64,000 nt of DNA from Blattamonas nauphoetae (GCA_033064195.1 JARBJD010000158.1:1-64000), one strand, 5' to 3'; numbered from the stretch's first letter, positions 9,042-19,995 are shown. Translations and numbers: made by a program. The notes: generated from the sequence alone by a model not told the origin.

Positions 9042-10808
9042 CTACGTGGTAGCAGTTGTGGCTAGAATCGGTGCTGGAGGATGTGTAAATGTTGTCATAT
9101 CACCACCACTTTGACTAGGATTGTATACATTGTAGTACGTGTCAAGATTACCTGGATAGATTGGATGTGATCTTAAAGTGACAGCAGTATTTCCTTTTGA
9201 ACTGATCGAATCATTGCAGTTTGTTGGACATCCACTTCTCTGAGTAGGAAAGCACAGAAGGAAGTCAGTATTGTCATGAACTGGACGAACTCGTGTCATT
9301 GTTTCATTTGGATATGGTCCGTCACCAGTGAGTTTCTCTTCAACGAGAGAATCTGTAAGTGATCGCTCCAAATCATCAGGAACAGCTAGGTATGAATCGA
9401 GATTGAGAGTCGATAATGCGAACTGATAGAAGCGAGCTCCAATAGTTGTAGTCGGTTGTTCTGGATAATACCTGTTTTGTAAAGTCACTTGGATGTTCTT
9501 CTGCATTGGATTGTGGAAACAAGTGACTTCATTGTCGTAATGACGGAAGAGAAGCATGATATCCTTGGCATTCACCACTACCATTTGCTGAGTACAATCA
9601 ATTCCTGTTGCTGTTGGCGTCTTCTGAAATGGATAGAACGATATCTTCTCTGCTGGAATTGTTCCAGGACGATTCTGATACATCTCCATGAGTTTCTTTA
9701 TCGCACCATCTTTCATTTTGTATCCAGCACTCATGCAATACACATCATCAATCCGATAGTTTGTGATGTTCAATGAGATGTACTGATCCACGTATTCAGG
9801 TTCTGTTGTCACGACATTGGCTGTTGAACAAACAATATCTTTTGTAACTGTTGGTTGCTGAAATGATTGACCAATTTGAACGAAGTTCTTTGTGCATGAG
9901 GTGACAAGATTGGATAGGAAATACGGACGATGTTGAATACAATTGAGAATCGCTGCTTTAATCGTTGGTGCTGCTGCTGTTCCAACTACGATTGATGAAA
10001 GTGTATTTTTCAAAGTGAGTTCAGGATTCACAGAACAGCAAACGAAAGCATCTTCATTCATGTGAACACTCAATTTCAAATCACCAAAGAGACATTTTGG
10101 ATAGTCAGTCATTCCAGAGAAAATGAGAAGATCTTCAAGATTAATCGACACACGAATTGGGACATCGATTGTGTCCTTGAACACTCCTGTTCCAGATGTT
10201 GTAGTGAAGTCTGATATTGGAATATACACCCCAGCAACAGATTCATCATGATTCCAGGCATTCTGCCACGGTGTGTGACAATGTTTTCGATTCTCCAATT
10301 GACTCTTCGGTTTGATCATATTGTAGATGTGAGACTCCATTGATACATCATTGTTTGTTGTGCTTATTATTCTTTGATTGTTGTGAAGAACAGTAAGGTC
10401 ACGAAAGATTGATGCAGAATGCTTGAGTCCAACGAAGATGAAGATTCTCTCATTCATGTACGATCCAACCTTCCCAGCTGTAGTTTGCCAATTGTTGACT
10501 TTCAATGTCGCTGTCATTGTGAATGTGATAAACGAATCATCAATTTGACAAATGTCTTGAATTCCAGTCAATGGAATGATTATCTCTTGTCCTGTGTAGA
10601 ATCGTGCATTCTCTGATGGTTTCAATTCTTGGATTGAAGTACTGTGTGCTCCATCATTCAGAAGGTAATTAATGTGATGCTCAGACTGAAGTTGTTGTTG
10701 AATTTGACCCATGTCATCTCTTGTGTATTCTATCCTTCCAGTTGTATTTCCATTCAATGATGATGCTCCAGTTCTTTTGTTTGTCAGATGTGTTATATGC
10801 GAGTTCAT
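9042..10808 (-). CDS. Capsid-like protein (double jelly-roll type), copy B, fossil
   Basis: The open part is 588 residues from MNSHITHLTNKRTG. It is the better preserved of the two capsid-like paralogues, with TGQEIIIPL, FVGLKHSASIFRDL, DYPKCLFGDLKLSVHMNED and a C-terminal THPPAPILA. The length fits a double jelly-roll major capsid protein of the Polinton/adintovirus kind (usually about 500-650 residues). The start follows a T-rich motif. There is no signal peptide or membrane segment. It probably has one break. It could be the main capsid protein with copy A as a partner or penton, or the reverse; sequence alone does not decide. Confidence 0.55.
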   Translation of the reverse strand: MNSHITHLTNKRTGASSLNGNTTGRIEYTRDDMGQIQQQLQSEHHINYLLNDGAHSTSIQELKPSENARFYTGQEIIIPLTGIQDICQIDDSFITFTMTATLKVNNWQTTAGKVGSYMNERIFIFVGLKHSASIFRDLTVLHNNQRIISTTNNDVSMESHIYNMIKPKSQLENRKHCHTPWQNAWNHDESVAGVYIPISDFTTTSGTGVFKDTIDVPIRVSINLEDLLIFSGMTDYPKCLFGDLKLSVHMNEDAFVCCSVNPELTLKNTLSSIVVGTAAAPTIKAAILNCIQHRPYFLSNLVTSCTKNFVQIGQSFQQPTVTKDIVCSTANVVTTEPEYVDQYISLNITNYRIDDVYCMSAGYKMKDGAIKKLMEMYQNRPGTIPAEKISFYPFQKTPTATGIDCTQQMVVVNAKDIMLLFRHYDNEVTCFHNPMQKNIQVTLQNRYYPEQPTTTIGARFYQFALSTLNLDSYLAVPDDLERSLTDSLVEEKLTGDGPYPNETMTRVRPVHDNTDFLLCFPTQRSGCPTNCNDSISSKGNTAVTLRSHPIYPGNLDTYYNVYNPSQSGGDMTTFTHPPAPILATTATT

Positions 10809-10814
10809 TTTAAC

Positions 10815-10828
10815 AAAAATAAAAAATT
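10815..10828 (-). promoter_or_regulatory. T-rich start motif before capsid-like copy B
   Basis: Minus strand: aattttttattttt, six bases before the ATG at 10,808. Confidence 0.5.
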
Positions 10829-10849
10829 ACATTTATGCTTTATCTCTAG

Positions 10850-11106
10850 TTACTTTTTCTTTTTTTGTTTCTTCGCTTTTGGTTTCAGCTTTTCTTCAAG
10901 TCTCAGTATTTCTCCTCTGAGTTTGTTCGCAACTGCTGTGTTTCCTTCATTCATTGCTTGCTCATATTGTGCCATCTTTTCTGCATGGATTTGCTGATCC
11001 GATTTCACGTCTGGAATTATTTCAATTCCTGTCTGTGCTACCTTTGAAATCAGTGGTCCAACGAAGGGAATGAGCAGACCTTTGAGACTGATCTCATCGA
11101 TCTCAG
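10850..11106 (-). pseudogene. Small Polinton protein, 3' part (split by insertion)
   Basis: About 80 codons are open on the minus strand up to a TAA at 10,850. They read a short hydrophobic part (GLLIPFVGPLISKVAQ), then an acidic and amphipathic helix region, and finish in a Lys-rich tail (KPKAKKQKKKK). A basic tail after a hydrophobic segment suits a small virion or DNA-binding protein. The insertion at 11,107-19,984 separates this part from the one beginning at 20,113. Confidence 0.55.
11096..11106. repeat. Direct repeat at left junction of the 8.9-kb insertion
   Basis: The sequence atcgatctcag recurs at 19,985-19,995 at the other junction. It is longer than the usual 8-bp hAT duplication, so some of it may be chance similarity of the target. 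Confidence 0.5.
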
Positions 11107-11200
11107 CTTTTTCGATCTCAAAAAATTTCTACTGTTCATTTTTTCAAATTATCAATAAAAATGGTCGTGAAATGTCAACTATACGTGCCAAATTTTGTTT

Positions 11201-13435
11201 TTATGCTTCTGAAGGCTCTTCTTGCTGTGAATCGTCCCATAAAAAATCATCTGGCAGATCATCATAAACGATGGGTCGAGTCGCGCTTGATTGTGTTCGT
11301 TTCTGTTTCCGAACAGGATATTTCTCCTGACGGAGTTTCAGAACAGTATCAACATCTGATTCAGGGAGAAGTTCAGGAACGTTGTGATTGATCCGTGTTA
11401 GAAGTTGGAGATGGTCAATTGTCAGGCTGGATCGATCTTTTCGTTGGGTGTGGTGAAGAATTGAGAATTCTCTTTCGGTGGGAACCGATGTGCATTGGAT
11501 AGTCTTGATTACTTTCAAGATCTGAAGGATAGCTGTGTTTGTTGAGAAAAGCGGGTTGGTGAGGAGTAAATCAAGAATTTGGGAAGGCGTTTTGTCATTT
11601 ATTCTGAAATTGATTTGATAGGTTGATTTTAGATGATGGAACTGCGTGATTAAATGTTGTTTGAGAAGTGGAGGAATAAAGCGTTGAAGACGCATGGCAA
11701 TGTTCTGGATATACTGGTCTGAATGATTCGAGTTCGGTGCAGTGAGAAAGTTGTGTGAAAGAAAATCAAGTTCGGCTGTTTCGTCATTTTCGACAAATTT
11801 GGTCCGCAATTCCGAACACAAGCGTGTCAGGAGTAGTACTGCTTCTTCCAGAACAAGTTTTTCCGATGATTCAAATTCTTCGTTGTCTTCTCTTGGAATG
11901 CTTGCCCATTCATTCTTCAGGTCGAACGCTGAGATTGCTTCAAGGTCGTGTAGGAGATGGGCTATTGTATCCTGGCTTTGAAGAAAGGTCAGAGAGTTGG
12001 ATTGTAGCGCATTGAGAGGTGAGACTGTTTTTTGAAGAACATAATCAACGAGAGAAAGCCGAAGTTGATTCACTGTTGAACGAAAGAACGCTGGAAGTGG
12101 ATGAGTTTCTGGATAGTCATCGCTTCCAAGTACAGCTGAAATAACGTCCAAATAAGCCCGTGTTTCAGATATTGCAGTTTGATTTGTGTTCCATCGGATT
12201 TGTAGTGGTTTCGATAGTGTTTTTGCTGGTTGTCCTCGTCGAAGGAGTTCTGCGTTGAATCGTTTCGTGTTTGGATGAGATTTCGTGATCGAGTGGATGA
12301 GTTTGATGGAGTTGGATATGACCATTTTAAAAGATGGTAGATAAGGGGATTCGAAGGTGTTCTTTAAAGCGAGGTTAAACTTGTGAGCGTGACAAGTTTT
12401 GTGGTAGATTGTAGGAACAGAGTGTCGAATGCATGCGAGAAAGCCCTTTTGATGGCCTATCATCGCGGGTTCACCGTCTGTGGCCACGCTTGCGATCTGT
12501 CCCAGATCGATGTCAGCTCGCTTCAGGATTCGACAGAACGAATTGAAGAGGTCTGTTCCCTTTGTTCCATTACTCATCTCTTCCAACCCAACCAGAATAC
12601 TCTTTATTTCGTTTGTATTAGACAAATAACGAAGATTAACACAGAGCACCGAAGTGAGTGTGATATCCGTTGAAGTGTCCAGACAAACAGAAAGTGGAGT
12701 AAACTTGTCGATGCTGGTGATCAGAGTGTTGTAGAATTGTTCATCCAAAGCAGAGGCAATTGACCAGAACAAACGGGAATCTGAGGCCGGAGACGGAGAG
12801 ACGAACGTCGGATTACTGACATAATTTAGTAGATTTGTCAGAGCTTTAAAATTGTCGCAGGAATGGTGGTGATGAGATATGTAATTGACAGCATGAACTT
12901 GGTTTGAACGATGATGATGGATTCCAAGCTGGTCAGCTTCAGAAAGTCGTGGATTGACAATTGCAGAGTCGACATGTTTCATTGTCATTGCCCGTGCATG
13001 AATTTGTGTTTTGATGTGGTTCTTAAGACTGTTCGGATGAGTTGGCATGCTCTTTTCTGAGATGTATTTCCCTCGTGGTGGGTGCAACTTATCTTTATAC
13101 TGAGAGCAAATTCTGCAGAAGATTCCGCCATCTCTCAATTCGAAAATAGGCAACCCATCAGCATCTTTGAGGTCCTCCCTGTTTATCCATGTGGGATGGA
13201 GATGAACAGCTCGTTCGGCGGCTGAAAGTTCTTTTTGACCATCGTGAGGCAACGGTTCAGTCAGATCATCTAGAATCATCATTTCTTCATCTTCAAAAAG
13301 CATTTGGGTTGAACGAGGGTTTATTTCTGTCAAGTTTTCATCCGATTCCATCGCCTCTGATGTGAACACTTCTTCCTGCTTTTGTGAATATCTCAGCATT
13401 GTCTCTGCCAATGTCGGTTGTCGCTGACGTGACAT
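11201..13435 (-). CDS. hAT transposase (ZBED5/FAM200-like)
   Basis: 744 residues, uninterrupted. Near residues 105-150 is a BED-like finger (GIFCRICSQYKDKL...LKNHIKTQIHA, C-C-H-H). The RNase H core has LDTSTD (first Asp), SVATDGEPAMIGHQKGF (second Asp) and the KTCHAHKFNLALKN block. The C-terminal dimerisation part has SVPTEREFSILHHTQRKDRSSL with the third acid in ER. The order and wording match the ZBED5/FAM200/GTF2IRD2-type branch of hAT. The enzyme cuts and pastes its own DNA in the nucleus with an 8-bp duplication. The frame is open over the normal full length, so it may be active. The MITEs at 14,849 and 50,466 have hAT traits but are not shown to belong to it. Confidence 0.88.
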   Translation of the reverse strand: MSRQRQPTLAETMLRYSQKQEEVFTSEAMESDENLTEINPRSTQMLFEDEEMMILDDLTEPLPHDGQKELSAAERAVHLHPTWINREDLKDADGLPIFELRDGGIFCRICSQYKDKLHPPRGKYISEKSMPTHPNSLKNHIKTQIHARAMTMKHVDSAIVNPRLSEADQLGIHHHRSNQVHAVNYISHHHHSCDNFKALTNLLNYVSNPTFVSPSPASDSRLFWSIASALDEQFYNTLITSIDKFTPLSVCLDTSTDITLTSVLCVNLRYLSNTNEIKSILVGLEEMSNGTKGTDLFNSFCRILKRADIDLGQIASVATDGEPAMIGHQKGFLACIRHSVPTIYHKTCHAHKFNLALKNTFESPYLPSFKMVISNSIKLIHSITKSHPNTKRFNAELLRRGQPAKTLSKPLQIRWNTNQTAISETRAYLDVISAVLGSDDYPETHPLPAFFRSTVNQLRLSLVDYVLQKTVSPLNALQSNSLTFLQSQDTIAHLLHDLEAISAFDLKNEWASIPREDNEEFESSEKLVLEEAVLLLTRLCSELRTKFVENDETAELDFLSHNFLTAPNSNHSDQYIQNIAMRLQRFIPPLLKQHLITQFHHLKSTYQINFRINDKTPSQILDLLLTNPLFSTNTAILQILKVIKTIQCTSVPTEREFSILHHTQRKDRSSLTIDHLQLLTRINHNVPELLPESDVDTVLKLRQEKYPVRKQKRTQSSATRPIVYDDLPDDFLWDDSQQEEPSEA

Positions 13436-13989
13436 GTCTGATCACGGGGCCTGGAGTCAAGAAGGAAGCAATCTCACACAAGTCTCGAAGTGCTTATTTC
13501 GACCCTCTGATTAAAGAGACTACCTTCTCTTCCCTCTTCTTGGATTTCTTCCTCACCAACGTTATCCTCTCATGTCTTCTCTTCATCACCTTTTCTTCTT
13601 TTAAAGACCGGAAATCGCTGACTCTACTTTTGTTGCTGACGCACCTCTGCACCGATGGGGAAGCAGACATTTTTCAACTGCAAATGCAATTTGTTGGATG
13701 TGGTGCATTGGAGGTGGCAATTCTTCTTTCATTGTCGCTTAGGAATTCTGCGCGAGCGATTGAATGATTCCATCACCGAGAGATCGAAAACCCCACACTT
13801 GCAGAATGGGTGACTCGTGCCTTTTTTGGGCACAGGCGGACAGGATGCGACTAGGATGTGCGGAGGGGGTGAAAGAGTGGTATCCATCGACCAGTGGACG
13901 TGGATGAAGTGCTTGACGAAGAAAAATTGCAGAGCAAGCGAAGATGACTCGAGACTGAGCTGGTTCGATCAGAGATGCACCATCGATAG
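13436..13989. other. No gene seen
   Basis: The stretch follows the hAT gene on its 5' side. Short open frames exist but none resembles a protein. It may contain the hAT promoter and inner edge. Confidence 0.35.
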
Positions 13990-14403
13990 CGGGAAAGACG
14001 GCGAAGGCAGGCAGCGGAAGAGGACGAACGACTGCGGAAAGAAGAAGAAGCGATTCTTGCTCGCGTGTTTGAGGAGTCGAGACAGGAAGCGTTGGCCTGT
14101 GAACGGAAGGAACAGGCGGAGGCAGTGTCCACAGTAAGTTCAAACACGTCGAACACGCGTGTGAGGCCAAACGACCAAACACAACCAACAATGTCTGCAC
14201 AGCCTCGTGTGTCCGTATCATTCCCCACTCGCCTGATGGAGCAAGCATTGGCAGCCACATGCTCGTCTGAAGGTGATTTGGCAGTGTTTCTGGCCGGACT
14301 GAGCAGGGAGGACGATTCGACTTGGAACACGATTCGGTCAGACCCGAAGTTATTCGCGAAGCAGTTGTTTGCATTTTTTGAGAAGAGCGGGGAGCCGTCA
14401 TAA
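13990..14403 (+). pseudogene. Acidic coiled-coil gene piece (host-like)
   Basis: This frame opens after a TAG at 13,987 and runs 137 codons to a TAA. It begins with a charged helix rich in Arg and Glu (RRQAAEEDERLRKEEEAILA) that should form a coiled coil, then a Ser/Thr-rich linker, then SFPTRLMEQALAATCSSEGD and a C-terminal helix LFAKQLFAFFEKSGE. Codon use is more GC-rich than in the surrounding Polinton and resembles the host genes. Similar charged sequence continues upstream in broken frames, so the 5' part seems decayed. I do not recognise the protein. Confidence 0.4.
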
Positions 14404-14840
14404 CAATCTGAATCCAAAGTGGGACTTGGATTGGATTTGGGCGGTTGGGATGGAAGAACCTATGCCCGCCTCTCTTCCGCCTTGCATCTTGTTCTTGTCA
14501 AGCTGAATATTGCATCACAGCATTCAAATGTTTTGGTTGTGTTTGAAATGGTTGTTTTATGAAATGGGAAGAGCCATAATGAAATGCTTTCGTCTCAGCC
14601 CAATTCTATTCCGTTCTACAGAGCCAAATGTGATGATTATGAGTGCTCATGGGATCCTTCGACAGACTTGTGTGATTTTTACGTTTTTTCACTGAATGAC
14701 CTCTTGGGTGTGTCAATTTTTACAGAAATCATGACGAGTCGTTATGTTCGAAAGGAGTTTGATATGTCAGCTCGATCGTATGTACTTGTTGGGACAGTGC
14801 ATCCTTCGAGTGTTTTGGAGGTGAAGGGGAAGAACGGTAC
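14404..14840. other. No gene recognised
   Basis: A frame at 14,584-14,859 reads FYRAKCDDYECSWDPSTD, cysteine-spaced like an extracellular module, but it is short and runs straight into the MITE at 14,849. It may be a fragment of a host gene cut by that MITE. Confidence 0.3.
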
Positions 14841-14848
14841 ATCATGTT

Positions 14849-15369
14849 CAGGCTTCTGATTTGATCCCAGTGATCCCAGTCGGATCTGATCCCACCAAAT
14901 ACCTACAATACCATTTCGTTTCTTTCATTTCAAAAAAGTCTTCTTATATATGATATTTGAATGGAAAAAAAAGTAAAAAGGAAAATGGTCACTTCATAGA
15001 TCATGAAAATGCAAACTTTGGGTGCTGCTGTTTCAGTTTGTTCTACAACAATAATTATAAAAACAAGTCGATAATGCGTTATTATGTCTTCTTTGATGGT
15101 TTTTTCTCACTGACTAAAGTCAATGAAGGGAATACATCGAAAAAAGAAGTGTTGGTGATTGTGATCGTGCGTGTTTTTGGGAAATAAGAGCTGTCTGAAA
15201 TATTGAAGAGCATTATGTGAAAACAAGAAGTGAATTGAACATGATTAATGAAGTGATAATGAGAAAATCTCAAAGGAAAAGAGTTGAAATTTGATCTCAG
15301 TCCAAATTTAGGCACTGACATCAATTGATCCCAGTTTTACCTATTTTGATGGGACTACTCAGATGCCTG
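14849..15369 (+). mobile_element. hAT-type MITE, copy 1
   Basis: 521 bp. The ends are inverted (CAGGCTTCTGAT at left; the complement of the right end is CAGGCATCTGAG) and flanked by the 8-bp duplication ATCATGTT (14,841-14,848 and 15,370-15,377). The CAGG start and 8-bp duplication are hAT hallmarks. It has no transposase. The second copy at 50,466-50,986 has the same length and nearly the same sequence. Confidence 0.92.
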
Positions 15370-15463
15370 ATCATGTTAGTTGTTCTCTTTCAATTGATCT
15401 CTTTCTTCACTCTCTCTACCGCTTATTGAACCTGCATCAGCATTTTCTTGTGTTTCAGGTGAA

Positions 15464-16240
15464 GTTACCACATTACGGGGATATTCCCATCGGATTTATG
15501 TTTGCTCTTCTCGTCATTCTTCATCGTCATTCTATTTTGCTCCTTCTTGGCGATATCGGAACAATCAGAATGATTGATTCGAAGCACTTGAAGGTTCAGA
15601 TTCTGTTCTCGACGCCTGTTCGGAAGAATATGTCGAGCAGCTCACAGTGTCAAATTCCTCTGATTGACATTCGTCGTGACATTGTTTGTTTCTCTTCAAG
15701 GTTTTTTCTTTGAAGAACCAATTTTATCTTCTATTTGTCAACATTCTTATTCCATTTTCTCTTTTTCATTTCCTTATACTTCCTTATCTAACAAATTCTC
15801 CCTTCGTTCCAATCTGGACACAAAATCTCTGGCTTAACTGGATGTCGCTCTCTGACTCTTGTGTGCAGTGGCTCAATTTGGTGTTCGACCTTCCGAATCT
15901 GGTGTCGGCTCTCTTCCACGACTCGTATCTGTCGCTCCACTCTGTCTCCGCGTCGCTTCTGTACATGATCCGGAAAGTGTTCACATTGACGACCCTGACA
16001 TCGAACATGAAGCAGAGATTGCAGGTAAACCCCCTGAAAGTGAGATGCAGGAGTTGTCGAGTGAGGAACTGATCCAAGTTTGTTTCTCCATCTTTCTTGT
16101 TCTCTATTGGCGATATTCTCGCATTAACTCCCCTTTTCATCGTTTTTCTCTTTCATTGTGTCCATTTTCATTTTGTTGTCACTATTTTTCTTGGCAGAAC
16201 CAACTTCGGATGTGCGATGTTGAATTTGGGCGAGTAAGTG
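15464..16240 (+). pseudogene. Host-type gene piece with short introns
   Basis: Several exon-like pieces are bounded by good splice signals. A cag acceptor ends at 15,869. The next exon reads WLNLVFDLPNLVSALFHDSY and on to NMKQRLQ, then a possible 26-nt intron (16,025-16,050), ELSSEELIQ, a 120-nt intron (16,078-16,197), NQLRMCDVEFGR, and another donor gtaagt near 16,232. Upstream, 15,464-15,700 may hold another exon. The helices look like those of a large scaffold protein, but I cannot name it. The 3' side runs into the minisatellite. That it is a captured or pre-existing host piece is inference. Confidence 0.4.
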
Positions 16241-16640
16241 GCAACCTTGTTCCTTCACAATCTAACAACGGAACGGAATCGGAAGAAGACGATGCGTTGT
16301 CAATCCTGCGTGAGATTGGAGCACACAGAAACATCTCCCGACTCGATTTCGTCGGATTCGCATCATCCAACCACTCTCTCGCCGACCTTCACTCTCCTCT
16401 ACCGCAAACGTTTGATGCCTCACATTTCGAAATCACTCCTCCTCGCCTCGTCCACTCTCACCCGCACTTCGCACTCCTTCTCCTTCCCAGCACAAATTTG
16501 AATCATCATCGCTCGCGGTATCTTATCACAAGACAGATCGTGTGGCATCCTCCAGACTCTCTCCGCAATCTCGAAGATCTGATCAATCTGAAAGGTTGGA
16601 GATGCAGAGGAGCTCTGACTCGCTTAGAAGCACACGAGGG

Positions 16641-19380
16641 TCGAAGATGCGCGACGAACGAAGATGCGCGACGAACGAAGATGCGCGACGAACGAAGATG
16701 CGCGACGAACGAAGATGCGCGAAAACGAAGATGCGCGACGAACGAAGATGTGCGAGGAACGAAGATGCGCGAAGAACGAAGATGCGCGAAGAACGAAGAT
16801 GCGCGACGAACGAAGATGCGCGACGAACGAAGATGCGCGAAGAACGAAGATGCGCGACGAACGAAGATGCGCGAGGAACGAAGATGCGCGAAGAACGAAG
16901 ATGCGCGAAGAACGAAGATGCGCGACGAACGAAGATGCGCGACGAACGAAGATGCGCGACGAACGAAGATGTGCGAGGAACGAAGATGCGCGAAGAACGA
17001 AGATGCGCGACGAACGAAGATGTGCGAGGAACGAAGATGCGCGAAGAACGAAGATGCGCGAAGAACGAAGATGCGCGACGAACGAAGATGCGCGACGAAC
17101 GAAGATGCGCGACGAACGAAGATGCCCGACGAACGAAGATGCGCGAGGAACGAAGATGCGCGAAGAACGAAGATGTGCGAGGAACGAAGATGCGCGACGA
17201 ACGAAGATGCGCGACGAACGAAGATGCCCGACGAACGAAGATGCGCGAGGAACGAAGATGCGCGACGAACGAAGATGTGCGAGGAACGAAGATGCGCGAA
17301 GAACGAAGATGCGCGACGAACGAAGATGCGCGAAAACGAAGATGCGCGACGAACGAAGATGCGCGACGAACGAAGATGCGCGAAGAACGAAGATGCGCGA
17401 CGAACGAAGATGCGCGACGAACGAAGATGCGCGACGAACGAAGATGTGCGAGGAACGAAGATGCGCGAAGAACGAAGATGCGCGACGAACGAAGATGCGC
17501 GAAGAACGAAGATGCGCGACGAACGAAGATGTGCGAGGAACGAAGATGCGCGAGGAACGAAGATGCGCGAAGAACGAAGATGCGCGACGAACGAAGATGC
17601 GCGAGGAACGAAGATGCGCGAAGAACGAAGATGCGCGAAGAACGAAGATGCGCGACGAACGAAGATGCGCGAAAAACGAAGATGCGCGACGAACGAAGAT
17701 GTGCGAGGAACGAAGATGTGCGAGGAACGAAGATGCGCGAAGAACGAAGATGCGCGAAGAACGAAGATGCGCGACGAACGAAGATGCGCGAAAAACGAAG
17801 ATGCGCGACGAACGAAGATGTGCGAGGAACGAAGATGCGCGACGAACGAAGATGCGCGACGAACGAAGATGTGCGAGGAACGAAGATGCGCGAAGAACGA
17901 AGATGCGCGACGAACGAAGATGCGCGAAGAACGAAGATGCGCGACGAACGAAGATGTGCGAGGAACGAAGATGTGCGAGGAACGAAGATGCGCGAAGAAC
18001 GAAGATGCGCGACGAACGAAGATGCGCGAAAAACGAAGATGCGCGACGAACGAAGATGCGCGACGAACGAAGATGCGCGAAGAACGAAGATGCGCGACGA
18101 ACGAAGATGCGCGACGAACGAAGATGTGCGAGGAACGAAGATGCGCGAAGAACGAAGATGCGCGAAGAACGAAGATGCGCGAAGAACGAAGATGCGCGAA
18201 GAACGAAGATGCGCGACGAACGAAGATGCGCGAAAACGAAGATGCGCGACGAACGAAGATGTGCGAGGAACGAAGATGTGCGAGGAACGAAGATGCGCGA
18301 AGAACGAAGATGCGCGACGAACGAAGATGCGCGAAAAACGAAGATGCGCGACGAACGAAGATGCGCGACGAACGAAGATGCGCGAAGAACGAAGATGCGC
18401 GACGAACGAAGATGCGCGACGAACGAAGATGTGCGAGGAACGAAGATGCGCGAAGAACGAAGATGCGCGAAGAACGAAGATGCGCGACGAACGAAGATGC
18501 GCGACGAACGAAGATGCGCGAAGAACGAAGATGCGCGACGAACGAAGATGCGCGAGGAACGAAGATGCGCGAAGAACGAAGATGCGCGAAGAACGAAGAT
18601 GCGCGACGAACGAAGATGCGCGACGAACGAAGATGCGCGACGAACGAAGATGTGCGAGGAACGAAGATGCGCGAAGAACGAAGATGCGCGACGAACGAAG
18701 ATGTGCGAGGAACGAAGATGCGCGAAGAACGAAGATGCGCGAAGAACGAAGATGCGCGACGAACGAAGATGCGCGACGAACGAAGATGCGCGACGAACGA
18801 AGATGCCCGACGAACGAAGATGCGCGAGGAACGAAGATGCGCGAAGAACGAAGATGCGCGACGAACGAAGATGCGCGACGAACGAAGATGCGCGAAGAAC
18901 GAAGATGCGCGACGAACGAAGATGCGCGAGGAACGAAGATGCGCGAAGAACGAAGATGCGCGAAGAACGAAGATGCGCGACGAACGAAGATGCGCGACGA
19001 ACGAAGATGCGCGACGAACGAAGATGTGCGAGGAACGAAGATGCGCGACGAACGAAGATGCGCGACGAACGAAGATGCGCGAGGAACGAAGATGCGCGAA
19101 GAACGAAGATGCGCGAAGAACGAAGATGCGCGACGAACGAAGATGCGCGACGAACGAAGATGCGCGACGAACGAAGATGCCCGACGAACGAAGATGCGCG
19201 ACGAACGAAGATGCGCGACGAACGAAGATGTGCGAGGAACGAAGATGTGCGAAGAACGAAGATGCGCGACGAACGAAGATGCGCGACGAACGAAGATGCG
19301 CGACGAACGAAGATGCGCGACGAACGAAGATGCGCGAGGAACGAAGATGCGCGAAGAACGAAGATGCGCGACGAACGAAA
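16641..19380 (+). repeat. 17-bp minisatellite, about 161 copies
   Basis: The unit is gatgcgcgacgaacgaa, repeated head to tail for 2.7 kb. Variation sits at few places: the seventh to eleventh bases give gacgaac, gaagaac or gaggaac, and gcg is sometimes gtg or ccc. Some units lack one or two bases. Since 17 is not a multiple of 3, all three plus frames cycle through the same 17-residue unit (RRCATNEDARRTKMRDE) and the frames stay open. This is a property of the repeat and no evidence for a protein. Confidence 0.95.
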
Positions 19381-19984
19381 AGAGAGAGGACGAGGAGAGA
19401 GACGAAGGGAAAGGCAAGATCAGTTCTACTTGAAACATCAATCGAGCCACCATCACCGAAACACGCCCACCAATTCAGAAATCGACCCTTTGACGAGAAT
19501 TGGGATGAAATGAGTGGAAGCTGTTTGACGAGAAAAGGATACGAGAACGAGAAGTACGAGAGGAGAGATGGAGTGAGGAAGGACGAGAAGATGGATGAGA
19601 AGAGCGAAAGCGGGAGAATGGAAGAAGAAAGAGAGGAGAGGATGACCACCGAGAAACGAGACGAAGTGAGAATTCACCACGACACCACACAACACGCACG
19701 TCTCACCGCTCTCCGCCCACTCACTCTGATTCTGTGTTGTTGCACCGACCACACGCTGTTCCCCGTCTTCTTCCCGAATCGACGCCGTCTCCGTCGGATG
19801 GATGGACAGCTAGAGGTGGAGAGAAGACGTTTTTTACCCTCTTTTCAGTGTTCGTTCTATCACACTACAGCCATTTCGCTTTTTCAATATTCTTATTTTG
19901 AAGAAATTGATACAACTATGAGACAAATATAGATACGCCTAATTAAGTCATTGATCTCAGTCCCAAAAACCGGAACTGAGATCG
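19381..19984. other. No gene recognised
   Basis: Purine-rich, charged-codon sequence (gagagaggacgagg and similar) continues past the minisatellite and then fades into AT-rich DNA. No domain is visible. The last 40 bases have overlapping gatctcag words on both strands around the insertion junction. Confidence 0.3.
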
Positions 19985-19995
19985 ATCGATCTCAG
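19985..19995. repeat. Direct repeat at right junction of the 8.9-kb insertion
   Basis: The sequence atcgatctcag is identical to 11,096-11,106. Confidence 0.5.

Larger units (their letters stand above)
11107..19984. mobile_element. Composite insertion in the Polinton (hAT, host pieces, MITE, minisatellite)
   Basis: The span interrupts a small Polinton gene and is bordered by an 11-bp direct repeat. It contains, in order, a hAT transposase gene, an acidic coiled-coil gene piece, a 521-bp hAT MITE, an intron-bearing host-type gene piece and a 2.7-kb minisatellite. Matching inverted ends are weak (ttttcgatctc near 11,111 and its complement near 13,776), so the span may be several insertions rather than one. 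Confidence 0.6.

Noticed and set aside
11107-13790. A neat hAT element with TIR ttttcgatctc at both ends of the transposase gene
   Set aside because: The 11-bp match near 11,111 and 13,776 is not at the right-hand insertion junction and no 8-bp duplication flanks it. It is left as a weak hint only.
15859-19932. Giant open frames (up to 1,357 codons) on both strands over the minisatellite
   Set aside because: They are a by-product of a 17-bp stop-free repeat. The same periodic text appears in every open frame, and no start, domain or unique sequence supports a protein.
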